A DNA stretch of 64,000 nt from assembly GCF_030817835.1 (NCBI RefSeq), contig NZ_JAUSZR010000001.1, forward strand, positions 992,001 to 1,056,000. Reading direction: 5' to 3'. The position numbers and the translations under genes are program-made. The first letter of the stretch is position 1. Each line of letters opens with the position of its first letter. Source of the stretch: Pseudarthrobacter sp. W1I19. Its GTDB lineage: Bacteria > Actinomycetota > Actinomycetes > Actinomycetales > Micrococcaceae. Below the pieces are notes generated by a model. The model was not told the DNA's origin. It saw nothing but the letters and a program-made list of their open reading frames with translations, and did not search any database. This document shows positions 33,784 through 42,275 of the stretch, piece after piece.

Positions 33784-34992
33784 CTAGACCGGCTGGCTGT
33801 GCGGGGGAGGCAGGTCCGGGTTCATGTCCTCCAGGTTTGGATCCTCCGCCGTCCATACCTGAATGATGGCCCACGCGACGGCGGTCAGCGGCACCGACAA
33901 CACGGCCCCTACGATGCCGGCCAGGATGGTGCCGGCGGTCAGTGCCATCAGGATTACCAGTGCGTGGAGCTGCAGCGACTTGCCCATCACGATCGGCTGC
34001 AGGAGGTCGCCTTCGAGCTGGTTGACCGCCACCACCACGGCCACCACGATCAGCGCAACAACCGGGCCGTTCGCCACCAGCGCCACAAGGGCGGCCAGGA
34101 TGCCGGCCACCGTGGCGCCCACCAGCGGAATGAATGCGCCGATGAACACGATGATGGCCAGTGGAAAGGCCAGTGGAACCTGCATGATCAGCAGGGCGGC
34201 ACCGATGGCCACAGTGTCCACCAGGGCCACGATGGCGGTGCCGCGGACGTACCCGCCCAGCACTTCCAGCGTCCGGCTCCCTACCCGGCGCAGCTTCGCT
34301 TCCCGTTGCCCGCTGAAGGGCCGGAGGAAGAAGGTCCAGATTTTCGCGCCGTCCTTGAGGAAGAAAAACAGGATGACCACCATCAGGCTGGCCCCGGCAA
34401 TGAATTCGGTGACCACCGACAGGCCGGTGATGGCGCCGGACCGGACCTGGCTGCTGGTGGCGAACTGCACTATCCCTTCGCGCGCCTGGTCCAGCTGTTC
34501 CTGCTCGATGGGAACCGGACCGGTCAGCAGGAACTGTTCCAGCTCATCCAGTCCAGAGGAAGCCTGAGCCGCCAGCTCGCCCCACTGGTTGCGGACCGAA
34601 AAATAGATCACGGTGGAAATGCCTGCGAGCACGGCCAGCAATGCCACGAAAGCGAGGCCTGTGGCCACTCCGCCGGGGATGCCGCGGCGGCGGAGCATGT
34701 TGACGAACGGCCCGATCGCCGCGGCCAGGATCAGTGCGATCAGGACCGGGATGACCAGGAGTTTGATCTGCATCAGCGCGTAGACGGACACCACCGCCAC
34801 CGTCAGGATCAGCAGGACCTGGGCTGCCCGGGTGCCCACCCTGCCCAGCCCGTCAGTCCAGAGTGCGCTGGGCTGTTTGGCCGGGCGTTTCTTTGGAGCC
34901 GCGGCCGCTTCGTGCCCGTTTGGATGTGGCGCCGATAGCGGCTGCGGGGTATCGGTGCCCGGCACCTGTTCGGTCAGGCGTGCTCGCGCCAT
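33784..34992 (-). CDS. AI-2E family transporter (PerM-like)
   Basis: 402 residues, eight predicted helices with the large loop between the third and fourth. FFFLKDGAKIWTFFLRPF, LGGYVRGTAIVALVDTVAIG and NQLEGDLLQPIVMGKSLQLH are family landmarks. Members are diverse efflux carriers; the AI-2 role of TqsA is not transferable. The start ATG 34992 has GAGGAG upstream. The N-terminal 50 residues are low-complexity. Confidence 0.9.
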   Translation of the reverse strand: MARARLTEQVPGTDTPQPLSAPHPNGHEAAAAPKKRPAKQPSALWTDGLGRVGTRAAQVLLILTVAVVSVYALMQIKLLVIPVLIALILAAAIGPFVNMLRRRGIPGGVATGLAFVALLAVLAGISTVIYFSVRNQWGELAAQASSGLDELEQFLLTGPVPIEQEQLDQAREGIVQFATSSQVRSGAITGLSVVTEFIAGASLMVVILFFFLKDGAKIWTFFLRPFSGQREAKLRRVGSRTLEVLGGYVRGTAIVALVDTVAIGAALLIMQVPLAFPLAIIVFIGAFIPLVGATVAGILAALVALVANGPVVALIVVAVVVAVNQLEGDLLQPIVMGKSLQLHALVILMALTAGTILAGIVGAVLSVPLTAVAWAIIQVWTAEDPNLEDMNPDLPPPHSQPV

Positions 34993-35131
34993 AGGGAACT
35001 CCTCATTCGTTGGCGGGTACCCTGGTGCGCGTGTTAGAGCACGCCAGGAAGACAACCTTCGTCAGATAGTAAGCCTACTGACCGATTAGGGCCGGGTGAA
35101 ACCCCGGGCCGCTTGACTTCCCCCGGTAATG

Positions 35132-35196
35132 CGAGTTTTTGTCCACGTATGCAGGCTTCACCTGCCGATAAGCCTGCATATAAGAACAAAAACTCG
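35132..35196. terminator. Long hairpin between the AI-2E transporter promoter and the GntR gene end
   Basis: Arms 35132-35158 and 35170-35196: CGAGTTTTTGT and TATGCAGGCTT pair with TATGCAGGCTT- and CGAGTTTTTGT-complements across a short internal loop. On the minus strand it ends in a T-rich arm, fitting a terminator for the MFS-GntR operon. Confidence 0.6.
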
Positions 35197-35208
35197 AAAG
35201 GGGAGGGG

Positions 35209-35889
35209 CTACGCCGCCAGCCACTCCGCGCAGGAGTTGAGGTTTCGGTTTACGGTGGCCACGGCCCCTTCCTCATCGCCCTGCTCTATGGCCTCGAGCA
35301 GGAGATCATGCCCCTCGTGCTGGAGCCCGTCGAATCCAGGCCGGAGGAGCTGCTTGAGCATGTCCTCATGGACCACGGCGCCGAAGCTGATGTAGAGCTC
35401 ATGCAGCAGGGGGTTGCCGGACGCCTGGGCCACCCGCTCATGGAAGCCCCAGTCGGCCCGTGCCCAGGCTGCATAGTCTTCGCTGGCCCAGGCGTGGGCC
35501 CGGCCGGTGAGGAGGGCGCGCAGGGCCGCGACGTCGTCGGACGTGGCGTGGCGCGCCGCGAGCCGGGCCGCCTGGGTGTCCAGCCCGAGGCGGACTTCCA
35601 GGATGTGCGCCTCCGTGTGGTCCTGGTACATGCGGCGGGCGGCGCCGGAGATCTCGCTGGTGGCGCGGACGTAGGTGCCGTCTCCGCGGCGGACTTCCAG
35701 CATGCCGCTGTGCGCCAGTGCCTTGATGGCCTCGCGGAGGGTGCCCCGCGAGACACCCAGATCAGTCATCAGTCCGGTCTCGGAGGGGATGCGCTGGTGG
35801 AGGGGCCAGTCACCGGACTGGATCATGGCGCGAAGCTTTGCCGTGACTTCCTCGGCAAGCGGCGGACGGTGGGAGGTACTGAGCGCCAT
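35209..35889 (-). CDS. FadR-subfamily GntR transcriptional regulator
   Basis: 226 residues. The winged helix spans residues 8-75 (LAEEVTAKLRAMIQSGDW, RIPSETGLMTDLGVSRGTLREAIKALAHSGMLEVRRGDGTYV). The all-helical FCD domain follows, with the metal/ligand residues in EVRLGLDTQAARLAA and WGFHERVAQASGNPLL. It follows the MFS gene by six bases, so it probably controls that transporter. The effector is unknown. Confidence 0.9.
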   Translation of the reverse strand: MALSTSHRPPLAEEVTAKLRAMIQSGDWPLHQRIPSETGLMTDLGVSRGTLREAIKALAHSGMLEVRRGDGTYVRATSEISGAARRMYQDHTEAHILEVRLGLDTQAARLAARHATSDDVAALRALLTGRAHAWASEDYAAWARADWGFHERVAQASGNPLLHELYISFGAVVHEDMLKQLLRPGFDGLQHEGHDLLLEAIEQGDEEGAVATVNRNLNSCAEWLAA

Positions 35890-35895
35890 GGCGTC

Positions 35896-37275
35896 CTATT
35901 TCCTCCCGGCCGCGGGAGATTCGGCCGCTGGAGATTCGGCCGCAGGAGATCCGGCTGTGCGGACGGCAACGGTGCCAGTTGCGCCGCGGGTCATGGCGCT
36001 GCCCGTGATCAGGTGCGCCACCACAATCTGGACCAGTGCCAGGGCCAGCAGCAGGGAAAGGGGCAGGATCCAGCCGCCAGTGGCGCTGTGCAGCAGGCCC
36101 ATGCCGAAAGGACCGGCGGTGGCGAGCAGGTATCCGCTGGACTGGGCAAGGGTGGACAGTGCTGTGGTTTCGGCCGTGCTGGCTCCGCTCCGGCTGATCA
36201 TCACCATCACCAGCGGGAAGATGCCCAGGCCGAACCCCAGCAGGACGGCGGGAACAACGGCCAGCGCCACCGGCAGGACCAGGAGCAGGGCGAGCCCCGC
36301 GGCCATGGTGATGCTGACCAGGTAAAACGCCGGGCGCAGCATCCGGGGGCGGGAACCAATGGCGATGAGCAGCATGCCCGCAGGAACGGACACCAGCTGC
36401 ATCAGCCCGAACATCAGCCCGCTGTCCGAGGCGTTCATGCCCATGGTGGTGAGCATGTACGGGAACCAGCTCAGCAAGGCATAGGCCAGCAGGGCCTGGA
36501 GCGTGAAAATTGCGGTCAGGAGCAGCCCTTTCCGGGTCCGCAGCAGCGGCCAGGGGGACACATGCCGGGCCGCGGACCGGGTGCTGTTGCGGTGTGCGTG
36601 CAGGGCCACGGGGAGGAAGCCGAGGAAAGCGGCGACGGCGGTGATTCCAATGGCGCCGACGGCCGCGGACGGCGATCCGAGGGCCTGTGCCAGCGGAACC
36701 ACGGCGACAGCCGTGACAGTGGCTCCGGTGGTCATGGTCACCGTATATACGGCAGTCATGAGCGAGGTCTTGTGCGCGAAGTGCTCACGGATGAAGGACG
36801 GCATGGCCACGTTGCACACTGCCAGCCCGGACATTCCCACCACGCTGCCCAGCACCAGCATTCCGGTGGCGGGGATGCCGCGGAGCAGGAGCCCGCCGGC
36901 CAGCATGGAGAGTGACAGCAGGATGGCCTTCTCCACGCCCAGTTTGCCCGTCAGCCAGGAGGTGGCGGCGCCGGCCAGGGCGAAGCAGAGTGTGGGGATG
37001 GAGGGGATGATGGCAGCCACGAGGGGTCCGTAACCCAGTACGGTCTGCAGGTCGTGCAGAAGCGCGGATGCCCCGGTGATGCCCGCCCGCAGGTTGAGTC
37101 CGATGAGAACCAGAGCTATCACGCCGAACACGACGGCGGAGCGCGGCTTGGTTGCCTCGCCTACCGAAGTGCCTGCAACAGCAGGCGCGGCGGCCCGCAC
37201 CTGCGCCGAAGCAGTGGCAGGCGCCGAAGCATGTGCGGTGTAAGGGGCTGCAGGGGAAGGGGGAGTGGCGGCCAT
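35896..37275 (-). CDS. CynX/NimT-family MFS transporter
   Basis: 459 residues, twelve helices. LNLRAGITGASALLHDLQ at the first helix and AVCNVAMPSFIREHFAHKTSLMTAVYT match the cyanate/nitroimidazole transporter branch. Substrate unknown. The first 35 residues are Ala/Pro-rich; the C-terminus ends in three copies of SPAAE/G, encoded by a short tandem repeat (35905-35950). Operon with the downstream GntR gene. Confidence 0.88.
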   Translation of the reverse strand: MAATPPSPAAPYTAHASAPATASAQVRAAAPAVAGTSVGEATKPRSAVVFGVIALVLIGLNLRAGITGASALLHDLQTVLGYGPLVAAIIPSIPTLCFALAGAATSWLTGKLGVEKAILLSLSMLAGGLLLRGIPATGMLVLGSVVGMSGLAVCNVAMPSFIREHFAHKTSLMTAVYTVTMTTGATVTAVAVVPLAQALGSPSAAVGAIGITAVAAFLGFLPVALHAHRNSTRSAARHVSPWPLLRTRKGLLLTAIFTLQALLAYALLSWFPYMLTTMGMNASDSGLMFGLMQLVSVPAGMLLIAIGSRPRMLRPAFYLVSITMAAGLALLLVLPVALAVVPAVLLGFGLGIFPLVMVMISRSGASTAETTALSTLAQSSGYLLATAGPFGMGLLHSATGGWILPLSLLLALALVQIVVAHLITGSAMTRGATGTVAVRTAGSPAAESPAAESPAAGRK

Positions 37276-37423
37276 CTTTCTAGGCTAAAGGTTAGACGTT
37301 TGATGTTTCCAGTTTTGTGGTCAAGCTCTCCCGCCCCTGCCTGCGGGGGCAATAGACTGCCAGCGGGGGCTGGGGCGCCAATCCGTCCAGGCCATGCGTG
37401 AGGAATGCGGAGGGACGGCTGTG

Positions 37424-38989
37424 ATGGCTTCCGAGGGAATTGAGATCGAGAAGAAGTACGACGTCGGTGATGACGCCACAGTGCCCGCGCTGGAAGAACT
37501 GCCGGGCGTGGCCAGCGTTGGGACGCCCCATACTGCCGTCCTGGAAGCCGTCTACTTCGATACGGACAAGCACACGCTCGCCTCCCGCCGCATCACCCTG
37601 CGCCGCCGCACCGGCGGGACCGACGCCGGCTGGCACCTGAAGCTGCCGCCGGAAGCAACCACTGGAACAGAGCCCCAGCACCGCCGCGAGGTGCACGCAC
37701 CGCTGGGCCAGCCCGGCGTCGTGCCTGACAGCCTGCTGGCGCATGTCCAGGCTCACCTCCGGGGAGCCGACGTGAGGCCAGCAGTCCGGCTTCAGACCCG
37801 GCGTACCACCCACGCGCTGTACGCCGGGGACGGGACGCACCTGGCGGACCTGGCAGATGACAGGGTGGAGGCAACCCGCCTGCGCCCCGGAGACGCGGAA
37901 GAACAGCCGCAGAGCTGGCGCGAGTGGGAACTCGAACTGGTTCACGGCGGGCCGGAGCTGTTCGAGCCCGCCGAGCCGCTGCTCCTGGCTGCGGGAGCCA
38001 GGCCGGCCGGCCACGCATCCAAGCTGGCCCGGGCCCTCGGGGGCGCGTCAAAGGCGGCCACGGCCCTGGAAGGCCAGGCAGCCCCGACGGAACTCCAGGC
38101 CGGAAAGAAGGCGCCGGCCGCCGCCGTCGTCACCGTCTACGTGACCGGGCAACTGCGCCGGCTCCTCGCCGAGGACGCCGCGGTGAGGCTGGAGGAACCC
38201 GAGGGCATCCACAACATGAGGTCCGCCATCCGCCGGCTCCGGTCGGTGCTGGCCGCGTACAAGAAGCTGTACCGGGCCACGCCCGTCCGGCGCTTGCGGG
38301 ATGAGCTGGACTGGCTGGGCCAGCTGCTGGGCGATCCGCGGGACGCCGAGGTGGTTCTGGCAGGGCTGCGCAGCCAACTGGCCGGGCTTCCGCCGGGGGA
38401 CGCCACGGACGCGGTCCGCGAGCAGGTGGAGCGCAAGGCCGGAGCGGCATTCGACGCCGGTTACCGCAAGGTACACAAGGCCCTGGAGTCCGAGCGGTAT
38501 TTTCGGCTGCTGGACAACCTTGAAGACTTCCGTGATAACCCGCCGGTCAGGGCGGACGAGGTGGCGGCAGGTCGACGGCTCGCCGTGAAAGCCGTGGACA
38601 AGTCCGTGCGCAGGCTGCGGCGCTCGCAGAAGGCCGCCCGCCAGGCCCGGCGCGGCACGGATTACGAAAACGCGCTCCACCAGGTCCGCAAGGAGGCCAA
38701 GCGGCTGCGGCACCTGGCCGAGCTGGCGGCGCTGGTGAAGGGCAAACGCGCCGGGAAAGTGGCCAAGGCCGCCCACAAGCAGCAGAAAATCCTCGGCGGC
38801 TTCCACGACGCCGTGGTGGCCCGGAAGCTGCTGCAGGACCTGGAAGCGGGCCCTGCCCTGGCGGAGGCCACGGCCGAGGCGCTGGCGGTGCTCCGGGCGC
38901 GCCAGGCCGACGTCATGGACGAGGCCGAGGCCAAGTACCGCAAGGCCCGGAAAAAGTCCCGTGGCCTGCTGCGGCGCGGGGTTCTGTAG
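37424..38989 (+). CDS. CYTH-CHAD domain protein
   Basis: 521 residues. Residues 1-200 form a CYTH domain with the EXEXK motif (EIEKKY) and paired basic and acidic strands (RRITLRRRTGG, WREWELELVHG). Residues 230-520 form a CHAD domain rich in His and basic residues (GIHNMRSAIRRLRSVLAAYKKL, HQVRKEAKRLRHLAEL). These proteins bind or turn over polyphosphate. ATG 37424 follows GGAGGG by nine bases; GTG 37421 is an alternative. Confidence 0.9.
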   Translation: MASEGIEIEKKYDVGDDATVPALEELPGVASVGTPHTAVLEAVYFDTDKHTLASRRITLRRRTGGTDAGWHLKLPPEATTGTEPQHRREVHAPLGQPGVVPDSLLAHVQAHLRGADVRPAVRLQTRRTTHALYAGDGTHLADLADDRVEATRLRPGDAEEQPQSWREWELELVHGGPELFEPAEPLLLAAGARPAGHASKLARALGGASKAATALEGQAAPTELQAGKKAPAAAVVTVYVTGQLRRLLAEDAAVRLEEPEGIHNMRSAIRRLRSVLAAYKKLYRATPVRRLRDELDWLGQLLGDPRDAEVVLAGLRSQLAGLPPGDATDAVREQVERKAGAAFDAGYRKVHKALESERYFRLLDNLEDFRDNPPVRADEVAAGRRLAVKAVDKSVRRLRRSQKAARQARRGTDYENALHQVRKEAKRLRHLAELAALVKGKRAGKVAKAAHKQQKILGGFHDAVVARKLLQDLEAGPALAEATAEALAVLRARQADVMDEAEAKYRKARKKSRGLLRRGVL

Positions 38990-39000
38990 TCCCCACCCGC

Positions 39001-39163
39001 ACCCTAGCCTCGCAAGCTCGGCCAGGGAACCCTGCGGGCGTGGGCCCATCCACCCGCTCCCTAGCCTCGCAAGCTCGGCCAGGGAACCCTCCCCGCTGCC
39101 TCCCCAATCTCGCAAGCTCTATTGGGGCCCTCGGTAGCGTGGGCCCAGGCGTGGGCCCATCCG
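39001..39163. repeat. Cluster of CTCGCAAGCTC palindromic repeats
   Basis: CCCTAGCCTCGCAAGCTC with GGCCAGGGAACCCT occurs at 39002-39033 and 39059-39090. A variant with the same centre and different arms is at 39102-39130 (CCCCAAT, CTCGCAAGCTC, TATTGGGG). GCGTGGGCCCATCC-type spacers lie at 39037-39050 and, doubled, at 39137-39163. The compensating change of arms in the third copy keeps the hairpin. Confidence 0.88.
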
Positions 39164-39192
39164 TTGGCCGATCGCACCGGGCGGTGCAGCGG

Positions 39193-40629
39193 CTACTTCC
39201 CCTGCCGGGCGGACAGCCGGGCCACCGCGAGGGCGAGCCAGAGCTGCACCCGGTCCGTGGTGACCGCGGGGTCGTAGCCGGTCAGTTCGGTGATCTGCGC
39301 CAGCCGGTACCTGACCGTGTTCCGGTGCAGGGTGAGTTCCTCGGCGACGGCGGCCACGGAGCCGTTGTTATTCAGGTAGCTTTCCAGCGTGGTCATCAGC
39401 TCGGCACCATGGGTGGCGTCGAAGGTCCGCAGCGGATTCAGGGACTCGTGGGCCATGTCCGCCAGCGGCACGTCCTCACTGGCCAGCAGCAGCGACGTCA
39501 GGCTGAGCCGCTCCGGCTCGTTGACCGGCAGTCCGTGGCTGGCCGCGTCCCGCGCCTCAAAGTAGCTCCACCGCAGGCCGTTCGGCTTGGTGTACGCGCC
39601 GCCGATGCCGATCGTGGCATGAATCCCCGCCTCCGCCAGGTGGTCGCTCAGCTTCCGCGCCAGCGACGGCGCCGCCCCGCCGTCGTCGTTCATCACCAGC
39701 ATCAGGTCCTTGCCCACGACGGCGGCAACGGACTTCTCCAGTTCCCGCGGCACCGAGGTGCTCACCAGGGCCTTGTGATGGGCGGCGGAAACGGCCAGCA
39801 GCACCACGTTCTTGCGCGTGCTGTTGACGCCCACGCCGGCCAGGCGGCGCTGCGCCTCGCTGGTCTCCAGCGCCCCGTGGATCACGTCCTCCAGCACCTG
39901 CCCGCACAGGGCGCGCTCGGCCTGGCGTTGCTTGACCATGTTGTTCAGCTCAACACTGATCAGGTTCTGGGCGTACCCGATGATGCCGGAGTCCTCAAAG
40001 GGCTTGCGGACCCAGAGGGTGCAGGCATCCCGCCGGCCGGTGGGGATGGGGTAGGAGGCCCAGGTATCGGCCTGCGGGGTGTCCTTGGTGCTGTTGTACA
40101 GCTGTGCCGTGAACTGGGTGAGCGCGATGTCCGTCCGAAGCATGCCGCCGAGGTGTTTCAGGAGCTCGGCCAGGCCGCCGCCGGTCAACAGTGCGCGCGC
40201 CAGTACCTGGTGGCCGGCGATCAGCCGCTCCAGCTTGGCGTAGTGGTCCGCGGACTGGGCGTCGGCCACCAGCTTGCCGATGGCGATAAACGGTGTCTCG
40301 TAGGGCACTTCCACCACGGGCAGGCCCCAGCGGTTGGCCTCAGCGAGCAGGGCCGGCGGCACCGCCTCGTGCGACAGCCCCACGCCGAAGCCGATGCCCA
40401 CGGCGCCGGCCCGCTGTACCTGCCGGACAAAACGCCGCTGCTCGGGGGCCGATTTCAGCCGCAGGCCGGTGGTGAGGATCAGTTCGCCGCCGTTGATGAA
40501 GCGCTGCGGGTCCTCCAGCTCGGTCACTGCCACCCAATTGATGTCCTCGTGCCAGGTGGTCTCGGCGACTCCCACTTTGGACAGGTTCAGGGATTTGACA
40601 CCCAGGAGGGCAGCAAGGGAAATGGCCAT
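39193..40629 (-). CDS. PucR-family transcriptional regulator
   Basis: 478 residues. The N-terminal PucR domain has WVAVTELEDPQRFINGGELILTTG. The middle is a GGDEF-like region. The C-terminal helix-turn-helix is LESYLNNNGSVAAVAEELTLHRNTVRYRLAQITELTG. Divergent from the dehydrogenase-gabT pair, it is the likely regulator of that amine/GABA pathway. The effector is probably a pathway metabolite. Confidence 0.88.
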   Translation of the reverse strand: MAISLAALLGVKSLNLSKVGVAETTWHEDINWVAVTELEDPQRFINGGELILTTGLRLKSAPEQRRFVRQVQRAGAVGIGFGVGLSHEAVPPALLAEANRWGLPVVEVPYETPFIAIGKLVADAQSADHYAKLERLIAGHQVLARALLTGGGLAELLKHLGGMLRTDIALTQFTAQLYNSTKDTPQADTWASYPIPTGRRDACTLWVRKPFEDSGIIGYAQNLISVELNNMVKQRQAERALCGQVLEDVIHGALETSEAQRRLAGVGVNSTRKNVVLLAVSAAHHKALVSTSVPRELEKSVAAVVGKDLMLVMNDDGGAAPSLARKLSDHLAEAGIHATIGIGGAYTKPNGLRWSYFEARDAASHGLPVNEPERLSLTSLLLASEDVPLADMAHESLNPLRTFDATHGAELMTTLESYLNNNGSVAAVAEELTLHRNTVRYRLAQITELTGYDPAVTTDRVQLWLALAVARLSARQGK

Positions 40630-40696
40630 GAACCAAGGATAAACGGGCGCTAGTCAACCGCACTAAAAAGCGGCAGGAAGGGTGTGCAGGTGGCTA

Positions 40697-40725
40697 TTCA
40701 CTGGGCAGGGGTGCTGGCATAGGCT
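40697..40725 (+). promoter_or_regulatory. Putative promoter of the dehydrogenase-gabT operon
   Basis: TTCACT (40697-40702), a 17-base spacer and TAGGCT (40720-40725). It lies 61 bases before the chosen start, which has its own GAAAGAGG site. Confidence 0.5.
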
Positions 40726-40785
40726 CAAGGCAGTCAGATCCATCAGTTTCGACGCCGATGGCCCCCAGGAAAGAGGTTGCACACC

Positions 40786-42216
40786 GTGGTCCAAACCTTG
40801 CAGAACTTCATCAACGGTTCTTTTGTCACGCCTGCCGGCAGCGGCACGCTGGACATCGTGAACCCCACCAACGGTGAAGTGGTGGCGCACTCGCCCATCT
40901 CCAACCAGCAGGATGTGGACGCTGCCATGGCCGCAGCAAAGGAAGCCTTCAAGAGCTGGAAGCACGTCACGCCCGGCCAGCGCCAGCTGATGCTGCTCAA
41001 GCTCGCCGACGCGGTCGAGGCCAACAGCGACGAACTGGTGGAGGCGCAGCACCGCAACACGGGCCAGGTGCGTTCCCTGATCGCCTCTGAGGAAGTCGCC
41101 GCCGGCGCCGACCAGCTGCGCTTCTTCGCCGGAGCGGCCCGCATCCTCGAGGGCAAGTCCGCCGGTGAGTACTTCGAGGGCCACACCTCCTACGTGCGCC
41201 GCGAACCGATCGGGGTTGTGGCCCAGGTGGCCCCCTGGAACTACCCGTTCCTGATGGCCATCTGGAAGATCGGCCCCGCGCTGGCCGCCGGCAACACCGT
41301 TGTGCTGAAGCCCTCGGACACCACCCCGGAGTCCACCCTTGTCCTGGCCCGCCTGGCCGGTGAGATCTTCCCCGCCGGCGTCCTGAACGTTGTGCTGGGC
41401 ACAGGCCAGACCGGCGCCATGATGGTGGACCACAAGGTCCCCGGCCTGGTGTCCATCACCGGCTCCGTCCGTGCCGGCATCGCCGTCGCCTCCGGTGCGG
41501 CGAAGAGCCTCAAGCGCGCGCACCTGGAGCTGGGCGGCAAGGCGCCGGCCATCGTGTTCAAGGATGCGGATATCAAGAAGAGCGCCGCGGCCATCGCCGA
41601 GTTCGCCTTCTTCAACGCGGGCCAGGACTGCACCGCCATCACCCGGGTGCTGGTGGAGGAATCAGTGCATGACGACGTTGTGGCCGCCATGGTGGAGCAC
41701 ACCAAGACCCTGCACACCGGCTCGCAGAACGACGAAGACAACTACTTCGGCCCGCTGAACAACATCAACCACTTCAAGCAGGTCAGCTCGGTAGTGGAAA
41801 ACCTGCCGGCGCACTGCCGGATCGAAACCGGCGGACACCAGGCGGGGGAGAAGGGCTTTTTCTTTGAGCCCACCATCGTCACCGGTGCGAAGCAGACGGA
41901 CAGCATAGTCCAGCAGGAAACGTTCGGCCCCGTCATCACCGTGCAGAAGTTCAGCACCGAGGAAGAAGCGGTGGAGCTGGCCAACGACGTGGAGTACGCC
42001 CTGGCCTCCAGCGTCTGGACCTCCAACCACGGCACCGCCATGCGCCTGAGCCGCGACCTGGACTTCGGCGCCGTCTGGATCAACACCCACATCCTGCTCA
42101 CCGCCGAAATGCCCCACGGCGGTTTCAAACAATCCGGCTACGGCAAAGACCTCTCCATGTACGGCGTCGAGGACTACACGCGCATCAAGCATGTGATGAG
42201 TGCGCTGGACGCCTGA
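40786..42216 (+). CDS. Gamma-aminobutyraldehyde dehydrogenase-type ALDH
   Basis: 476 residues. It would oxidise 4-aminobutanal, from putrescine breakdown, to GABA with NAD. Motifs: APWNYPFLMAIWKIGPALAAGN, LELGGKAPAIVF with the catalytic Glu, and FFNAGQDCTAITR with the catalytic Cys. GTG 40786 was taken as start because GAAAGAGG precedes it at normal distance; TTG 40777 is possible. gabT follows 59 bases later, which supports the substrate assignment. Confidence 0.85.
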   Translation: MVQTLQNFINGSFVTPAGSGTLDIVNPTNGEVVAHSPISNQQDVDAAMAAAKEAFKSWKHVTPGQRQLMLLKLADAVEANSDELVEAQHRNTGQVRSLIASEEVAAGADQLRFFAGAARILEGKSAGEYFEGHTSYVRREPIGVVAQVAPWNYPFLMAIWKIGPALAAGNTVVLKPSDTTPESTLVLARLAGEIFPAGVLNVVLGTGQTGAMMVDHKVPGLVSITGSVRAGIAVASGAAKSLKRAHLELGGKAPAIVFKDADIKKSAAAIAEFAFFNAGQDCTAITRVLVEESVHDDVVAAMVEHTKTLHTGSQNDEDNYFGPLNNINHFKQVSSVVENLPAHCRIETGGHQAGEKGFFFEPTIVTGAKQTDSIVQQETFGPVITVQKFSTEEEAVELANDVEYALASSVWTSNHGTAMRLSRDLDFGAVWINTHILLTAEMPHGGFKQSGYGKDLSMYGVEDYTRIKHVMSALDA

Positions 42217-42275
42217 CGCGTCCGCGCCAACGGCACCACTCCCCAACGCTTCCCGCAATTCCTGAAAGGCCTCCC

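Noticed and set aside
39040..40653. 537-codon plus-strand open frame
   Set aside because: Opposite the PucR regulator with intact N- and C-terminal domains; its first codons lie in the palindromic repeat cluster.
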